From Taudactylus pleione (taxonomy: Eukaryota; Chordata; Amphibia; Anura; Myobatrachidae), in the NCBI GenBank assembly GCA_031769625.1, contig JAUIMM010000188.1, positions 11,213,001-11,277,000 on the forward strand: a stretch of 64,000 bases of DNA, in the 5' to 3' direction. Within the stretch, counting starts at the first letter, position 1. Every line of letters begins with the position of its first letter. The position numbers and the translations under genes were made by a program. The notes beneath the pieces are model-generated. The model had not been told where the DNA came from. It made no database searches and worked only from the letters and a program-made list of their open reading frames with translations. Shown piece after piece: positions 11,367-24,711 of this stretch.

Positions 11367-11722
11367 GGTGCGTACACACTGGGCGATAAAGTGGACGACT
11401 GAACGATAACGATATCGTTATCGTTCAGTCGTCCACTTTATCGTCCATTTTTAAGCCCAAAAAGATGAACGATGACGACGACGCGCGTTCCCGCGGGTCG
11501 TTCGTCATCATCGTTCATCGGGCTGACATGCAGGCCAACCTGACGATCTCGTCAGGTTGCTGCATGTCAGGGAATGGGGGAGAGAGCCCGGCGCTGAACG
11601 ATATCGTTAATGATATCGTTCAGCGGCTGTGCTCAATGTCATGAACGACATTGAGCACACCCTGCCGGGGACAACACTACACGATATCGCTCAGTGAGCA
11701 TATCGTCTAGTGTGTACGCACC
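11367..11722. mobile_element. TTAA-flanked MITE built of consecutive palindromes
   Basis: The 356-bp element starts GGTGCGTACACACT and ends with its inverse, with TTAA on both sides (11363-11366 and 11723-11726), a piggyBac-type target. Inside are successive hairpins at 11384-11443 (a perfect 60-bp palindrome with no loop), 11464-11519, 11523-11570, 11592-11625, 11628-11659 and 11681-11706. ATCGTT/AACGAT is the recurring motif. No coding potential. The TTAA could instead belong to the terminal repeat. Confidence 0.85.
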
Positions 11723-11934
11723 TTAAAGCTCAGCTGCCTCCCTCTCAGCAATACTTTCCCCAGTTAAGGTGGGTAAGAGAGACATTGTTAATGATTACTA
11801 GTTCAGTACTGAAGGGATCACTGGTAGGGGATGGAAGAGTCTCTGAGTGTGGCTAATACTTGTGACATTTCTGTATATCTTATATATAAAATTAATTGGT
11901 CTGTCCGGTTATGCATTCGAAACTAACGCGAGAT

Positions 11935-12200
11935 GATCCAGTTGGATCCTGGCCATGTTTTAGGGGGGTTAGGGTCCTGGTTGAACCTCCCGTTGGTGTA
12001 CACTGGGCAGAACTTTGACCCACGGAGCCTGAGCCTTCCACTGGATGGATTTGGAAAACTTCACAGAGGGGTGGCAATTGGTCTGAGATGCCTAATGGAG
12101 TGATTAGGGTCCTGGTCGGACCTCACGGTGGAGTGCGCTGGGCAGCACTTTGACTCAGGCAGCCAGTTCTGGGCCTTCCAGCGGATGGATTTGGACGGCA
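11935..12200. repeat. Two diverged direct copies of ~100 bp
   Basis: Segments near 11960-12060 and 12103-12196 share GGTCCTGGT..., CTGGGCAG.ACTTTGAC and GGATGGATTTGGA in the same order. Probably an internal duplication in an unidentified repeat. Confidence 0.55.
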
Positions 12201-12383
12201 TCCCATATAAGCGGGGTATCGTGCGGGAGCGATAGCCGCTGCCTTTCTCAAGGCGGTGAGAATTTCGCACATATAATCCCGGTATCCACACAGGGCGCAA
12301 CATACGCCCGATTTCCGTCCAACACTGCATCAAGAAGAGAATGCCTATACCCATGGAGTGGAGTGTCAGCTCTTATATAATGA

Positions 12384-12640
12384 TCTAAGTACTGACCCAC
12401 TGCTCTGGAACTCACTCCCTCACTCTATCAGACTTTCTCCACACCTTCAGACGAGCCATCAAGACTTACTGCTCCATAAAGGACTATCAGCCATCATAAC
12501 TCTCTACTCAGTACCCCCGACCGTCCACCTACCCTGGCACCCCGGTTACCCTCCTAGGTCTTCTCCCTTCCCCCCATAGACTGTGAGAACTCATAGACAG
12601 GGCCCTTTTCCCTTATTCTCTCCTCCTAGCACTATCACTG
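12384..12640 (+). pseudogene. 3' end of a non-LTR retrotransposon (L2/CR1/Rex-like)
   Basis: Encodes DPLLWNSLPHSIRLSPHLQT, the WNSLP...LSP...LQTF signature at the C-terminus of L2/CR1/Rex-type reverse transcriptases. The expected continuation (FRRAIKTY) is one base out of frame, so the copy carries a frameshift near 12446. Downstream, GACTGTGAGAACTC...GACAGGGCCC resembles the 3' UTR of such LINEs. It is 5'-truncated, as is usual for LINE copies. Confidence 0.65.
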
Positions 12641-12959
12641 TCACCAGAGCGCCTGTGTTCTCCTGTCCCCATTCTTCCTGCGGTGACTCTGTTCCAGTTT
12701 GTTAGCCCATTTTGTGAGTACAGGCTAATTGATTGATGTGAGGAGACTGAGCAGCCCTGAGCGGGAAGCAGGTGCGCTTGCAGCGAGCACCTACCATTCA
12801 CACCTGTAGAACAGACGATTACCTGGACTCCCCTCCCAGACAGCTGCAGTGTAGAAACAAAAAGGAAAGAAGCCAGCGCACTGCTTTGAAGAAAACAAGT
12901 ACAACAAAAAAAGCAAGGACGTGAAAAAGAAAAACCAGGGGACTTCAAACCATAAGCCA
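12641..12959. other. Intronic DNA before the 12-bp array
   Basis: No exon or repeat structure recognised. Confidence 0.4.
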
Positions 12960-15706
12960 AATAGCACAGGCAGTAGCACAAGCAATAGTGCAGGTAATAG
13001 CAGTGGCAATAGGACAGGTAGTACTGCAGGTGATGGCCTAAGTAACACAGTGGGTAAGAGCACAGCTAGCAATGCTGGTAAGAGGGCAGGTAGGAGCATA
13101 GGTAATAATGCAGCTAAAAGTGCAGGTAATACAACAGGCAATAGTGCAGGTAATATCGCAGGTAAGAGTGCAGGTAATATCGCAGGTAAGAGTGCAATTA
13201 GTATCACAGGTAATAGTGCAGATAATAAGAACAGGTAAGAGCACAGCTAACAGTGCAGGTAAGAGGGAAGGTAGAGCATAGGTAAGTGTACAGGTTATAG
13301 CATAGGTAATAGTAAAGGTTATAGGACAGGTAATAGCACAGGTAACAGGGCAAATAATAGTGCAAGTAAGAGCACAGCTAAGAGTGCACGTAAGAGGGCA
13401 GGTAGAAGCATAAGTATTAGTACAGGTTATAGGGCAGGTAATAGTACAGGTAAAAAAGCATAAGTAATATTGCAAGTAATAGCATATCACAGGTAATAGC
13501 AGAGGTAAACACAGTGTAGGTAAAAACACAAGAAATAGTATAGTTAATAGCACAGGTAATAGTGTGGGTAAAAGCACAGTTAATAGTGCAGATAGTAGCA
13601 CAGTTAATAGTGCATTTAATATAATAGGTTACAGGATAGGTAATAACACAAAATATAAAGATAAGAGAATAGCACAGGTATTAGAGTAGGTAATAACACA
13701 GATAATGGTGCAGATAGTAGCTCATTAGTGAAGGTAATAGCACTGCTAATATCGCAGATAATAGGGCAGGTTGTAGCACAGGTAATAGTGTCAGTAATAG
13801 GGCAGGTAATACCACAGGTAATATGGCTGTTATTATAGTGCAGGTAAGAGCACAGGTAATAAGTCAGGTAAGAAGGGAGCTAGAAGTACAGGTAATATTG
13901 CAGGTAATAGCACAGGTAACATTATAGGCAAAAATACAAGTAATAGTACAGGTAATAGGGCAGGTAGTAGCACATGTAATAGTGCTGGTAATATCCTAGG
14001 TTATAGGATATGTAACAACACAGCAGGTAATAGCATAGATAATAGCACAGGTAATAGGGCAGGTAATAGCATAGATAATACCACAGGCTATAGGGCAGGT
14101 AATAGCATAGATAATAGCACAGGTAATAGCATAGATAATTGCACAGGCTATAGGGCACGTAATAGCATAGATAATAGCACAGGCTATAGGGCAGGTAATA
14201 GCATAGATAATAGCACAGGTAATAGCATAGATAATAGCACAGGTAATAGGGCAGGTAATATCATAGATAATAGCACAGGTAATAGGGCAGTAAATAGCAT
14301 AGATATTAGGGAAGGTAATAGCATAGATATTAGGGAAGGTAATAGCATAGATAATAGAACAGGTAATAGGGCAGGTAATAGCATAGATAATAGCACAGGC
14401 TATAGGGCAGGTATAAGGATAGATAATAGCACAGGCTATAGGGCAGATAATAGCATAGATAATAGAACAGGTAATAGGGCAGGTAATATCATAGATAATA
14501 GCACAGGTAATAGGGCAGTAAATAGCATAGATATTAGGGAAGGTAATAGCATAGATATTAGGGAAGGTAATAGCATAGATAATAGAACAGGTAATAGGGC
14601 AGGTAATAGCATAGATAATAGCACAGGCTATAGGGCAGGTATAAGGATAGATAATAGCACAGGCTATAGGGCAGATAATAGCATAGATAATAGAACAGGT
14701 AATAGGGCAGGTAATAGGATAGAAAATAGCACAGGCTATAGGGCAAATAACAGGATAGATAATAGGGCAGGTAGTAGCATAGATATTAGCACAGGTAATA
14801 GGGCAGGTACTAGCACAGGTAATAGGGCAGGTAATAGCATAGATAATAGCACAGGCTATAGGGCAGGTAATAGATAATAGCACAGGCTATAGGGCAGGTA
14901 ATAGCATAGATAACAGCACAGGTAATAGGGCAGGTACTAGCACAGGTAACTAATAGGGAAGGTAATAGGATAGATAATAGCACAGGCTATATGGCAGGTA
15001 ACAGCATAGATAATAGCACAGGTAATAGGGCAGGTACTAGCACAGGTAATAGGGCAGGTAATAGCATAGATAATAGCACAGGCTATAGGGCAGGTAACAG
15101 CATAGATAATAGCACAGGTAATATGGTAGGTAATAGCATAGATAATAGCACAGGCTATAGGGCAGGTAATAGATAATAGCACAGGCTATAGGGCAGGTAA
15201 TAGCATAGATAATAGCACAGGTAATAGAGCAGGTACTAACATAGGTAATAGGGCAGGTAATAGCATAGATAATTGCAAGGCTATAGGACAGGTAATAGAT
15301 AATAGCACAGGCTATAGGGCAGGTAATAGCATAGATAATAGCCAAGGTAATAGGGCAGGTACTAGCACAGGCTATAGGGCAGGTAACAGCATAGATAATA
15401 GCACAGGTAATAGGGCAGGTACTAGCACAGGTAATAGGGCAGGTAATAGCATAGATAATAGCAAGGCTATAGGACAGGTAATAGATAATAGCACAGTCTA
15501 TAGGGCAGGTAACAGCATAGATAATAGCACAGGCTATAGGTCAGGTAATAGCATAGATAATAGGGCAGGTAATAGCATAGATATTAGCACAGGCTATAGG
15601 TCAGGTAATAGCATAGATAATAGAGCAGGTATTAGCACAGATAATAGCACAAGTGATAGGGCAGGTAATAGCACAGGTAATAGTAATAATGCAGGTACAG
15701 TAGATA
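12960..15706. repeat. 12-bp minisatellite, ~229 degenerate units
   Basis: The core unit is AATAGCACAGGT, with frequent variants AATAGGGCAGGT and AATAGCATAGAT that often alternate in 24- to 36-bp higher-order units. The left third (to ~13950) is more diverged. The right part is more homogeneous and includes repeated blocks (for example near 14240 and 14480). Because 12 is a multiple of three, frames of up to 295 codons stay open on the minus strand with Ile-Thr-Cys-Ala or Leu-Leu-Pro repeats. They lack any other protein feature. It lies in LOXHD1 intron 1. Confidence 0.95.
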
Positions 15707-16690
15707 GAGGGAAATTTGCCCAGCTGCTAATGCAAAAACTCAGACTGTGAAGGTGATGAGCACCACGGCACAGACACTTACCGCCCACTGTTATACCTTA
15801 TTGCCGGCAACAGGACCAGAGAGGGAGCAAAGTCCAGGTATAGGGGTAATCTATGGAGTAATGTGAAACAGGAAGGTGCCTCATTACGCCGGGCGGCTCA
15901 TTATAGAGCTCACCTCATACTTATTACTAGCATTGGCTATGATCTGTAAAGTGCCATAGCGATCCACAATGCCAGACTATTGGGAAGATCAGGACATATA
16001 TTAAACAGGGACTTACAGGGTAGGCAAAAAATGCAGACATGAATAGAAAGGGTTGTGAGGACCCTGCTCCTGAGCTTACAATGTAACTGCAGAATTGTCT
16101 GTAAAAGTAACCCGCCATGGCATGCCCTTAGATGGACATGTGCGGTGGGAGGATTATTCGGCGCTATTAGTACCACGTCTTCGTACTATAATTCCTTCTT
16201 TCACAAAGTCTCCTAATAAATCAGTACAATGCAACACAAAGGAACACACGTGACAATATCAGTGACCACACATGCATCACACCACAACAATATCAACCTA
16301 TTGTATCATTAGTATCCAAAAGTCGACTAAATAAACACACTTGGGGCGCAACTCTGTCACCAGTGCCGGAATGGAACATGTATAGTCTCGCACCCCCCCA
16401 GCATGTATATTTCCTGCTCTGAGGGGTTTACATATATATCCAACAACTGTTTAAGTCTTGACCCTTGACGCCAGCTGTGGGGTAAATGCAGCGCAGAAGT
16501 CATATCTCTGCTGTGCCCCAATATTTGCAGTATATCGCGCTACTTGGTCTCCCAGAAATCTAGGGACTGACGAGAGGTTTGTCCATTCCCTAAAATCTAC
16601 TCTATGACAAAAGCTGCAAAACAGTAACACAAATGTATTCCCAACAATTCTGTTACCAATCTATAGGTTTCCAAAGGAAAAAATCCAAGA
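15707..16690. other. Intronic DNA, nothing recognised
   Basis: Mixed-composition DNA between the 12-bp array and a Harbinger-like fragment. No exon, array or inverted termini seen. Confidence 0.4.
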
Positions 16691-16695
16691 CTAAA

Positions 16696-16940
16696 GGCCA
16701 TATTCAATTAGCCGCGAAAAGTGCAGTTTGGAGAAAAGTTTTCGCCGATTTTGACTTTTCGTCTAGAGTTCAAATCATCTCCGCATTCAATTGCCGGAGT
16801 TTTGCGCCTAAGCGGAAAAAAACAGGAGAAAAGATGTCACATAGGCAGGCAAATTGGAAGTGCAAAATCTCTATTTTGGGGTGCAAATGGGGGGATTGGT
16901 CCAGGACCCTTTGGGAACCCCCCTAATGACTAATCAGTCA
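16696..16940. mobile_element. Decayed fragment related to the Harbinger-like MITE
   Basis: Starts GGCCATATTCAATTAGCCGCGAAAAG and carries TTTTCGCC and GCATTCAATTGCCGGAG. These resemble the ATTCAATTTGGAGCGAAAAG end of the 24712-25459 element. No matching right terminus found. Confidence 0.45.
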
Positions 16941-17237
16941 AAAAAAACATAAAATTTTTTGGAGAAGACCCCAAAAATGACATGTCATTTTTGGGGTGAA
17001 AATGAAAAAAGTGTTGAAAAATGGGTAAAAAGTGGTGGGTCCTGGTACTTTGGGGGGCTATATAGATGGGACAGGTGTTTTGGGGATTGCACGAGGCTGC
17101 AGCAGGTGTATTTTTCAGATTTTTTAAATGTTCATTTTAGAGACTTCAAAATATGCTAGTGCCCCTTTTCATGTACCCCAAATTTGACTTCGGTACTTAT
17201 TTTTCCACCAAAAAAACGTACTTTCTATTATTTTTCA

Positions 17238-17387
17238 GCGTTTATGCCAGTTGTTCCCAATCTGTGTATAGTGGCACCCTGGGGTGCCTCGGGACACTCT
17301 CAGGGGTGCCTCAGGATGGTGGTCCAGCACCAAATCAAACTATTTATGGTCAGAGGCAAAATCATAAAATATGTTGACAAACAGAAG
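17238..17387 (+). mobile_element. Left end of a hAT-like element beside the 49-bp array
   Basis: CAGTTGTTCCCAATCTGTG, then a GGCACCCTGGGGTGCC hairpin and CTCAGGGGTGCCTC, resembles the left terminus of a common vertebrate hAT non-autonomous family. The 49-bp array begins ~150 bp in. No right terminus follows the array, so the other half is lost or diverged. Confidence 0.5.
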
Positions 17388-20300
17388 CGCAACCCTGCCC
17401 AACACCACATAACTGACCCTAAGGATGACAGGGCAGCACATCCCTGCCCAACACCACATAACTGACCCTAAGGATGACAGGGCAGCACATCCCTGCCCAA
17501 CACCACATAACTGAGCCTAAGGATGACAGGTCAGCACATCCCTGCCCAACACCACATAACTGACCCGAAGGATGACAGGGCAGCACATCCCTGCCCAACA
17601 CCACATAACTGACCCTAAGGATGACAGGGCAGCACATCCCTGCCCAACACCACATAACTGACCCGAAGGATGACAGGGCAGCACATCCCTGCCCAACACC
17701 ACATAACTGAGCCTAAGGATGACAGGTCAGCACATTCCTGCCCAACACCACATAACTGACCCTAAGGGTGACAGGTCAGCACATCCCTGCCCAACACCAC
17801 ATAACTGACCCTAAGGATGACAGGTCAGCACATCCCTTCCCAACACCACATAACTGACCCGAAGGATGACAGGGCAGCACAACCCTGCCCAACACCACAT
17901 AACTGACCCTAAGGATGACAGAGCATAACATCCCTGCCAACACCACATAACTGACCCTAAGGATGACAGGGCAGCACAACCCTGCCCAACACCACATAAC
18001 TGACCCTAAGGAGGACAGGGCAGCACATCCCTGCCAACACCACATAACTGACCCTAAGGAGGACAGGGCAGCACATCCCTGCCCAACACCACATAACTGA
18101 CCCTAAGGTGGACAGGGCAGCACAACCCTGCCCAACACCACATAACTGACCCTAAGGATGACAGGGCAGCACATCCCTGTCCTCACCACATAACTGACCC
18201 TAAGGGTGACAGGTCAGCACATCCCTGCCCAACACCACATAACTGACCCTAAGGATGACAGGTCAGCACATCCCTGCCCAACACCACATAACTGACCCTA
18301 AGGATGACAGGGCAGCACAACCCTGCCCAACACCACATAACTGACCCTAAGGATGACAGGGCAGCACAACCCTGCCCAACACCACATAACTGACCCTAAG
18401 GAGGACAGGGCAGCACATCCCTGCCCAACACCACATAACTGACCCTAAGGATGACAGGGCAGCACAACCCTGCCCAACACCACATAACTGACCCTAAGGA
18501 TGACAGAGCATAACATCCCTGCCAACACCACATAACTGATCCTAAGGATGACAGGGCAGCACAACCCTGCCCAACACCACATAACTGACCCTAAGGAGGA
18601 CAGGGCAGCACATCCCTGCCCAACACCACATAACTGACCCTAAGGAGGACAGGGCAGCACATCCCTGCCCAAGACCATAAACTGACCCTAAGGTGGACAG
18701 GGCAGCACAACCCTGCCCAACACCACATAACTGACCCTAAGGATGACAGGGCAGCACATCCCTGTCCTCACCACATAACTGACCCTAAGGGTGACAGGTC
18801 AGCACATCCCTGCCCAACACCACATAACTGACCCTAAGGATGACAGGTCAGCACATCCCTGCCCAACACCACATAACTGACCCTAAGGATGACAGGGCAG
18901 CACAACCCTGCCCAACACCACATAACTGACCCTAAGGATGACAGAGCATAACATCCCTGCCAACACCACATAACTGACCCTAAGGATGACAGGGCAGCAC
19001 AACCCTGCCCAACACCACATAACTGACCCTAAGGAGGACAGGGCAGCACATCCCTGTCCTCACCACATAACTGACCCTAAGGATGACAGGGCAGCACATC
19101 CCTGCCCAACACCACATAACTGACCCTAAGGATGACAGGCAGCACATCCCTGTCCTCACCACATAACTGACCCTAAGGGTGACAGGTCAGCACATCCCTG
19201 CCCAACACCACATAACTGACCCTAAGGATGACAGGTCAGCACATCCCTGTCCCTCACCACATAACTGACCCTAAGGATGACAGGTCAGCACATCCCTGTC
19301 CTCACCACATAACTGACCCTAAGGATGAGCGGTCAGCACATCCCTGTCCCCACCACATAACTGACCCTAAGAATGACAGGTCAGCACATCCCTGTACCCA
19401 CCACATAACTTACCCTAAGGATGACAGGTCAGCACATCCCTGCCCAACACCACATAACTGACCTTAAGGATGACAGGTCAGCACATCCCTGTCCTCACCA
19501 CATAACTGACCCTAAGGATGACAGGTCAGCACATCCCTGTACCCACCACATAACTGACCCTAAGGATGACAGGGCAGCACATCCCTGCTCAACACCACAT
19601 AACTGACCCTAAGGATGACAGGGCAGCACATCCCTGTACCCACCACATAGCTGACCCTAAGGATGACAAGGCAGCACAACCCTGCCCAACACCACATAAC
19701 TGACCCTAAGGATGACAGGGCAGCACAACCCTGCCCAACACCACATAACTGACCCTAAGGATGACAGGTCAGCACATCCCTGCCCAACACCACATAACTG
19801 ACTTTAAGGATGACAGGGCAGCACATCCCTGTCCTCACCACATAACTGACCCTAAGGGTGACAGGTCAGCACATCCCTGCCCAACACCACATAAATGACC
19901 CTAAGGATGACAGGTCAGCACATCCCTGTCCCTCACCACATAACTGACCCTAAGGATGACAGGTCAGCACATCCCTGTCCCTCACCACATAACTGACCCT
20001 AAGGATGACAGGGCAGCACATCCCTGCCCAACACCACATAACTGACCTTAAGGAGGACAGGGCAGCACATCCCTCTCCCCACCACATAACTGACCCTAAG
20101 GATGACAGGTCAGCACATCCCTCTCCCCACCACATAACTGACCCTAAGGATGACAGGTCAGCACATCCCTGTCCTCACCACATAACTGACCCTAAGGATG
20201 AGCGGTCAGCACATCCCTGTCCCCACCACATAACTGACCCTAAGAATGACAGGTCAGCACATCCCTGTACCCACCACATAACTTACCCTAAGGATGACAG

Positions 20301-23300
20301 GTCAGCACATCCCTGCCCATCACCACATAACTGACCTTAAGGATGACAGGTCAGCACATCCCTGTCCTCACCACATAACTGACCCTAAGGATGACAGGTC
20401 AGCACATCCCTGTACCCACCACATAACTGACCCTAAGGATGACAGGGCAGCACATCCCTGCTCAACACCACATAACTGACCCTAAGGATGACAGGGCAGC
20501 ACATCCCTGTACCCACCACATAGCTGACCCTAAGGATGACAAGGCAGCACAACCCTGCCCAACACCACATAACTGACCCTAAGGATGACAGGGCAGCACA
20601 ACCCTGCCCAACACCACATAACTGACCCTAAGGAGGACAGGGCAGCACATCCCTTCCCAACACCACATAACTGACCCGAAGGATGACAGGGCAGCACAAC
20701 CCTGCCCAACACCACATAACTGACCCTAAGGATGACAGAGCATAACATCCCTGCCAACACCACATAACTGACCCTAAGGATGACAGGGCAGCACAACCCT
20801 GCCCAACACCACATAACTGACCCTAAGGAGGACAGGGCAGCACATCCCTGCCAACACCACATAACTGACCCTAAGGAGGACAGGGCAGCACATCCCTGCC
20901 CAACACCACATAACTGACCCTAAGGTGGACAGGGCAGCACAACCCTGCCCAACACCACATAACTGACCCTAAGGATGACAGGGCAGCACATCCCTGTCCT
21001 CACCACATAACTGACCCTAAGGGTGACAGGTCAGCACATCCCTGCCCAACACCACATAACTGACCCTAAGGATGACAGGTCAGCACATCCCTGCCCAACA
21101 CCACATAACTGACCCTAAGGATGACAGGGCAGCACAACCCTGCCCAACACCACATAACTGACCCTAAGGATGACAGGGCAGCACAACCCTGCCCAACACC
21201 ACATAACTGACCCTAAGGAGGACAGGGCAGCACATCCCTGCCCAACACCACATAACTGACCCTAAGGATGACAGGGCAGCACAACCCTGCCCAACACCAC
21301 ATAACTGACCCTAAGGATGACAGAGCATAACATCCCTGCCAACACCACATAACTGATCCTAAGGATGACAGGGCAGCACAACCCTGCCCAACACCACATA
21401 ACTGACCCTAAGGAGGACAGGGCAGCACATCCCTGCCCAACACCACATAACTGACCCTAAGGAGGACAGGGCAGCACATCCCTGCCCAAGACCATAAACT
21501 GACCCTAAGGTGGACAGGGCAGCACAACCCTGCCCAACACCACATAACTGACCCTAAGGATGACAGGGCAGCACATCCCTGTCCTCACCACATAACTGAC
21601 CCTAAGGGTGACAGGTCAGCACATCCCTGCCCAACACCACATAACTGACCCTAAGGATGACAGGTCAGCACATCCCTGCCCAACACCACATAACTGACCC
21701 TAAGGATGACAGGGCAGCACAACCCTGCCCAACACCACATAACTGACCCTAAGGATGACAGAGCATAACATCCCTGCCAACACCACATAACTGACCCTAA
21801 GGATGACAGGGCAGCACAACCCTGCCCAACACCACATAACTGACCCTAAGGAGGACAGGGCAGCACATCCCTGTCCTCACCACATAACTGACCCTAAGGA
21901 TGACAGGGCAGCACATCCCTGCCCAACACCACATAACTGACCCTAAGGATGACAGGCAGCACATCCCTGTCCTCACCACATAACTGACCCTAAGGGTGAC
22001 AGGTCAGCACATCCCTGCCCAACACCACATAACTGACCCTAAGGATGACAGGTCAGCACATCCCTGTCCCTCACCACATAACTGACCCTAAGGATGACAG
22101 GTCAGCACATCCCTGTCCTCACCACATAACTGACCCTAAGGATGAGCGGTCAGCACATCCCTGTCCCCACCACATAACTGACCCTAAGAATGACAGGTCA
22201 GCACATCCCTGTACCCACCACATAACTTACCCTAAGGATGACAGGTCAGCACATCCCTGCCCAACACCACATAACTGACCTTAAGGATGACAGGTCAGCA
22301 CATCCCTGTCCTCACCACATAACTGACCCTAAGGATGACAGGTCAGCACATCCCTGTACCCACCACATAACTGACCCTAAGGATGACAGGGCAGCACATC
22401 CCTGCTCAACACCACATAACTGACCCTAAGGATGACAGGGCAGCACATCCCTGTACCCACCACATAGCTGACCCTAAGGATGACAAGGCAGCACAACCCT
22501 GCCCAACACCACATAACTGACCCTAAGGATGACAGGGCAGCACAACCCTGCCCAACACCACATAACTGACCCTAAGGATGACAGGTCAGCACATCCCTGC
22601 CCAACACCACATAACTGACTTTAAGGATGACAGGGCAGCACATCCCTGTCCTCACCACATAACTGACCCTAAGGGTGACAGGTCAGCACATCCCTGCCCA
22701 ACACCACATAAATGACCCTAAGGATGACAGGTCAGCACATCCCTGTCCCTCACCACATAACTGACCCTAAGGATGACAGGTCAGCACATCCCTGTCCCTC
22801 ACCACATAACTGACCCTAAGGATGACAGGGCAGCACATCCCTGCCCAACACCACATAACTGACCTTAAGGAGGACAGGGCAGCACATCCCTCTCCCCACC
22901 ACATAACTGACCCTAAGGATGACAGGTCAGCACATCCCTCTCCCCACCACATAACTGACCCTAAGGATGACAGGTCAGCACATCCCTGTCCTCACCACAT
23001 AACTGACCCTAAGGATGAGCGGTCAGCACATCCCTGTCCCCACCACATAACTGACCCTAAGAATGACAGGTCAGCACATCCCTGTACCCACCACATAACT
23101 TACCCTAAGGATGACAGGTCAGCACATCCCTGCCCATCACCACATAACTGACCTTAAGGATGACAGGTCAGCACATCCCTGTCCTCACCACATAACTGAC
23201 CCTAAGGATGACAGGTCAGCACATCCCTGTACCCACCACATAACTGACCCTAAGGATGACAGGGCAGCACATCCCTGCTCAACACCACATAACTGACCCT

Positions 23301-24047
23301 AAGGATGACAGGGCAGCACATCCCTGTACCCACCACATAGCTGACCCTAAGGATGACAAGGCAGCACAACCCTGCCCAACACCACATAACTGACCCTAAG
23401 GATGACAGGGCAGCACAACCCTGCCCAACACCACATAACTGACCCTAAGGATGACAGGTCAGCACATCCCTGCCCAACACCACATAACTGACTTTAAGGA
23501 TGACAGGGCAGCACATCCCTGTCCTCACCACATAACTGACCCTAAGGGTGACAGGTCAGCACATCCCTGCCCAACACCACATAAATGACCCTAAGGATGA
23601 CAGGTCAGCACATCCCTGTCCCTCACCACATAACTGACCCTAAGGATGACAGGGCAGCACATCCCTGCCCAACACCACATAACTGACCCTAAGGAGGACA
23701 GGGCAGCACATCCCTCTCCCCACCACATAACTGACCCTAAGGATGACAGGTCAGCACATCCCTCTCCCCACCACATAACTGACCCTAAGGATGACAGGTC
23801 AGCACATCCCTGTCCTCACCACATAACTGACCCTAAGGAGGACAGGGCAGCACATCCCTGCCCAACACCACACAACTGACCCTAAGGAGGACAGGGCAGC
23901 ACATCCCTGTCCTCACCACATAACTGACCCTAAGGATGACAGGTCAGCACAACCCTGCCCAACACCACATAACTGAGCCTAAGGATGACAGATCAGCACA
24001 TCCCTGTCCCCACCACATAACTGACCCTAAGGATGACAGGTCAGCAC
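17388..24047. repeat. 49-bp minisatellite, ~137 units, with higher-order repeats
   Basis: The unit contains CACATAACTGACCCTAAGG, GATGACAGGGCAGCACA and TCCCTGCCCAACAC. A shorter 47-bp variant has GTCCTCACC in place of GCCCAACACC. Marker variants such as GATGAGCGGTCAGC recur at 19324, 20197, 22141 and 23014. This reveals nested periods of 873 and 2817 bp; a further 824-bp shift links 22767 and 23591. Open frames of 60-110 codons on both strands follow from the periodicity. It lies in LOXHD1 intron 1. Confidence 0.96.
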
Positions 24048-24192
24048 TAATTTGGCAAAAAGAACCGAGACAAAACCAAAACGCTCACCTCTACTTTAAA
24101 CCTATTTATCACACTGAACTGAATGTCGGTTCTCCTTTCAATGACGAGACCCATATTTCTGTGGTTGTTTTGGCATACGTGCGACACACTGT

Positions 24193-24376
24193 GGGGTCTC
24201 TGCACTAAGCCTCGGCGAGAGAGATAAAGTGGATGGGGATAAAGTACCAACCAATCAGCTCCTAACTGTCTCTTTAAAGGATATGTTTGAAAAGAGACAG
24301 TTAGGAGCTGATTGGTTTTTACTATATCTCCAATCCACTTGATCTCTCTCCAAGGCTTACTTAGTACATAGACCCC
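24193..24376. mobile_element. Palindromic MITE, copy 2 of a three-copy family
   Basis: Starts GGGGTCTCTGCACTAAGCC and ends with a diverged inverse. Inner arms are CCAATCAGCTCCTAACTGTC and its inverse around a ~25-bp loop. Same family as 3166-3364 and 28218-28393. Confidence 0.8.
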
Positions 24377-24708
24377 CTGTATGTTGTGTAAATTAATGGA
24401 AGAAACTTCTATGTGGATCATTGTCATTAGAGAATATGAAGAGATGTGAAAACGTGAGGACACTTGTGCAAGTCTCTATGATTATTATAGTTAGTTTATA
24501 TGGTACTGGTTTTTTACGCTTCGCTGTACAATGAGGGGTCCGTGACTCACACAAAGACATGAAACAGAAGGTAAAGATGACCCTTCCCAAATGAGCTTAC
24601 ACTGTAAGAGGCGTGGGGAACCTTTGAAATATATGTGTCAGATCTCGATTGCAAGTTGTATATTTATTTAATTAAAAAAAAAGTGACCTGGTCAATGAAT
24701 GAACAGAT
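24377..24708. other. Intronic DNA, nothing recognised
   Basis: AT-rich single-copy-looking sequence between two MITEs. Confidence 0.4.
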
Positions 24709-24711
24709 TAA

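Noticed and set aside
13038..15345. Frames of up to 295 codons resembling Leu/Pro or Ile/Thr/Cys repeat proteins
   Set aside because: The 12-bp period keeps any frame open; the peptides change with frame and show no other protein feature.
17419..23879. Many 60-110-codon frames such as HHITDPKDDRSAHPCP repeats
   Set aside because: Products of the 49-bp array on both strands; no start context or splicing support.
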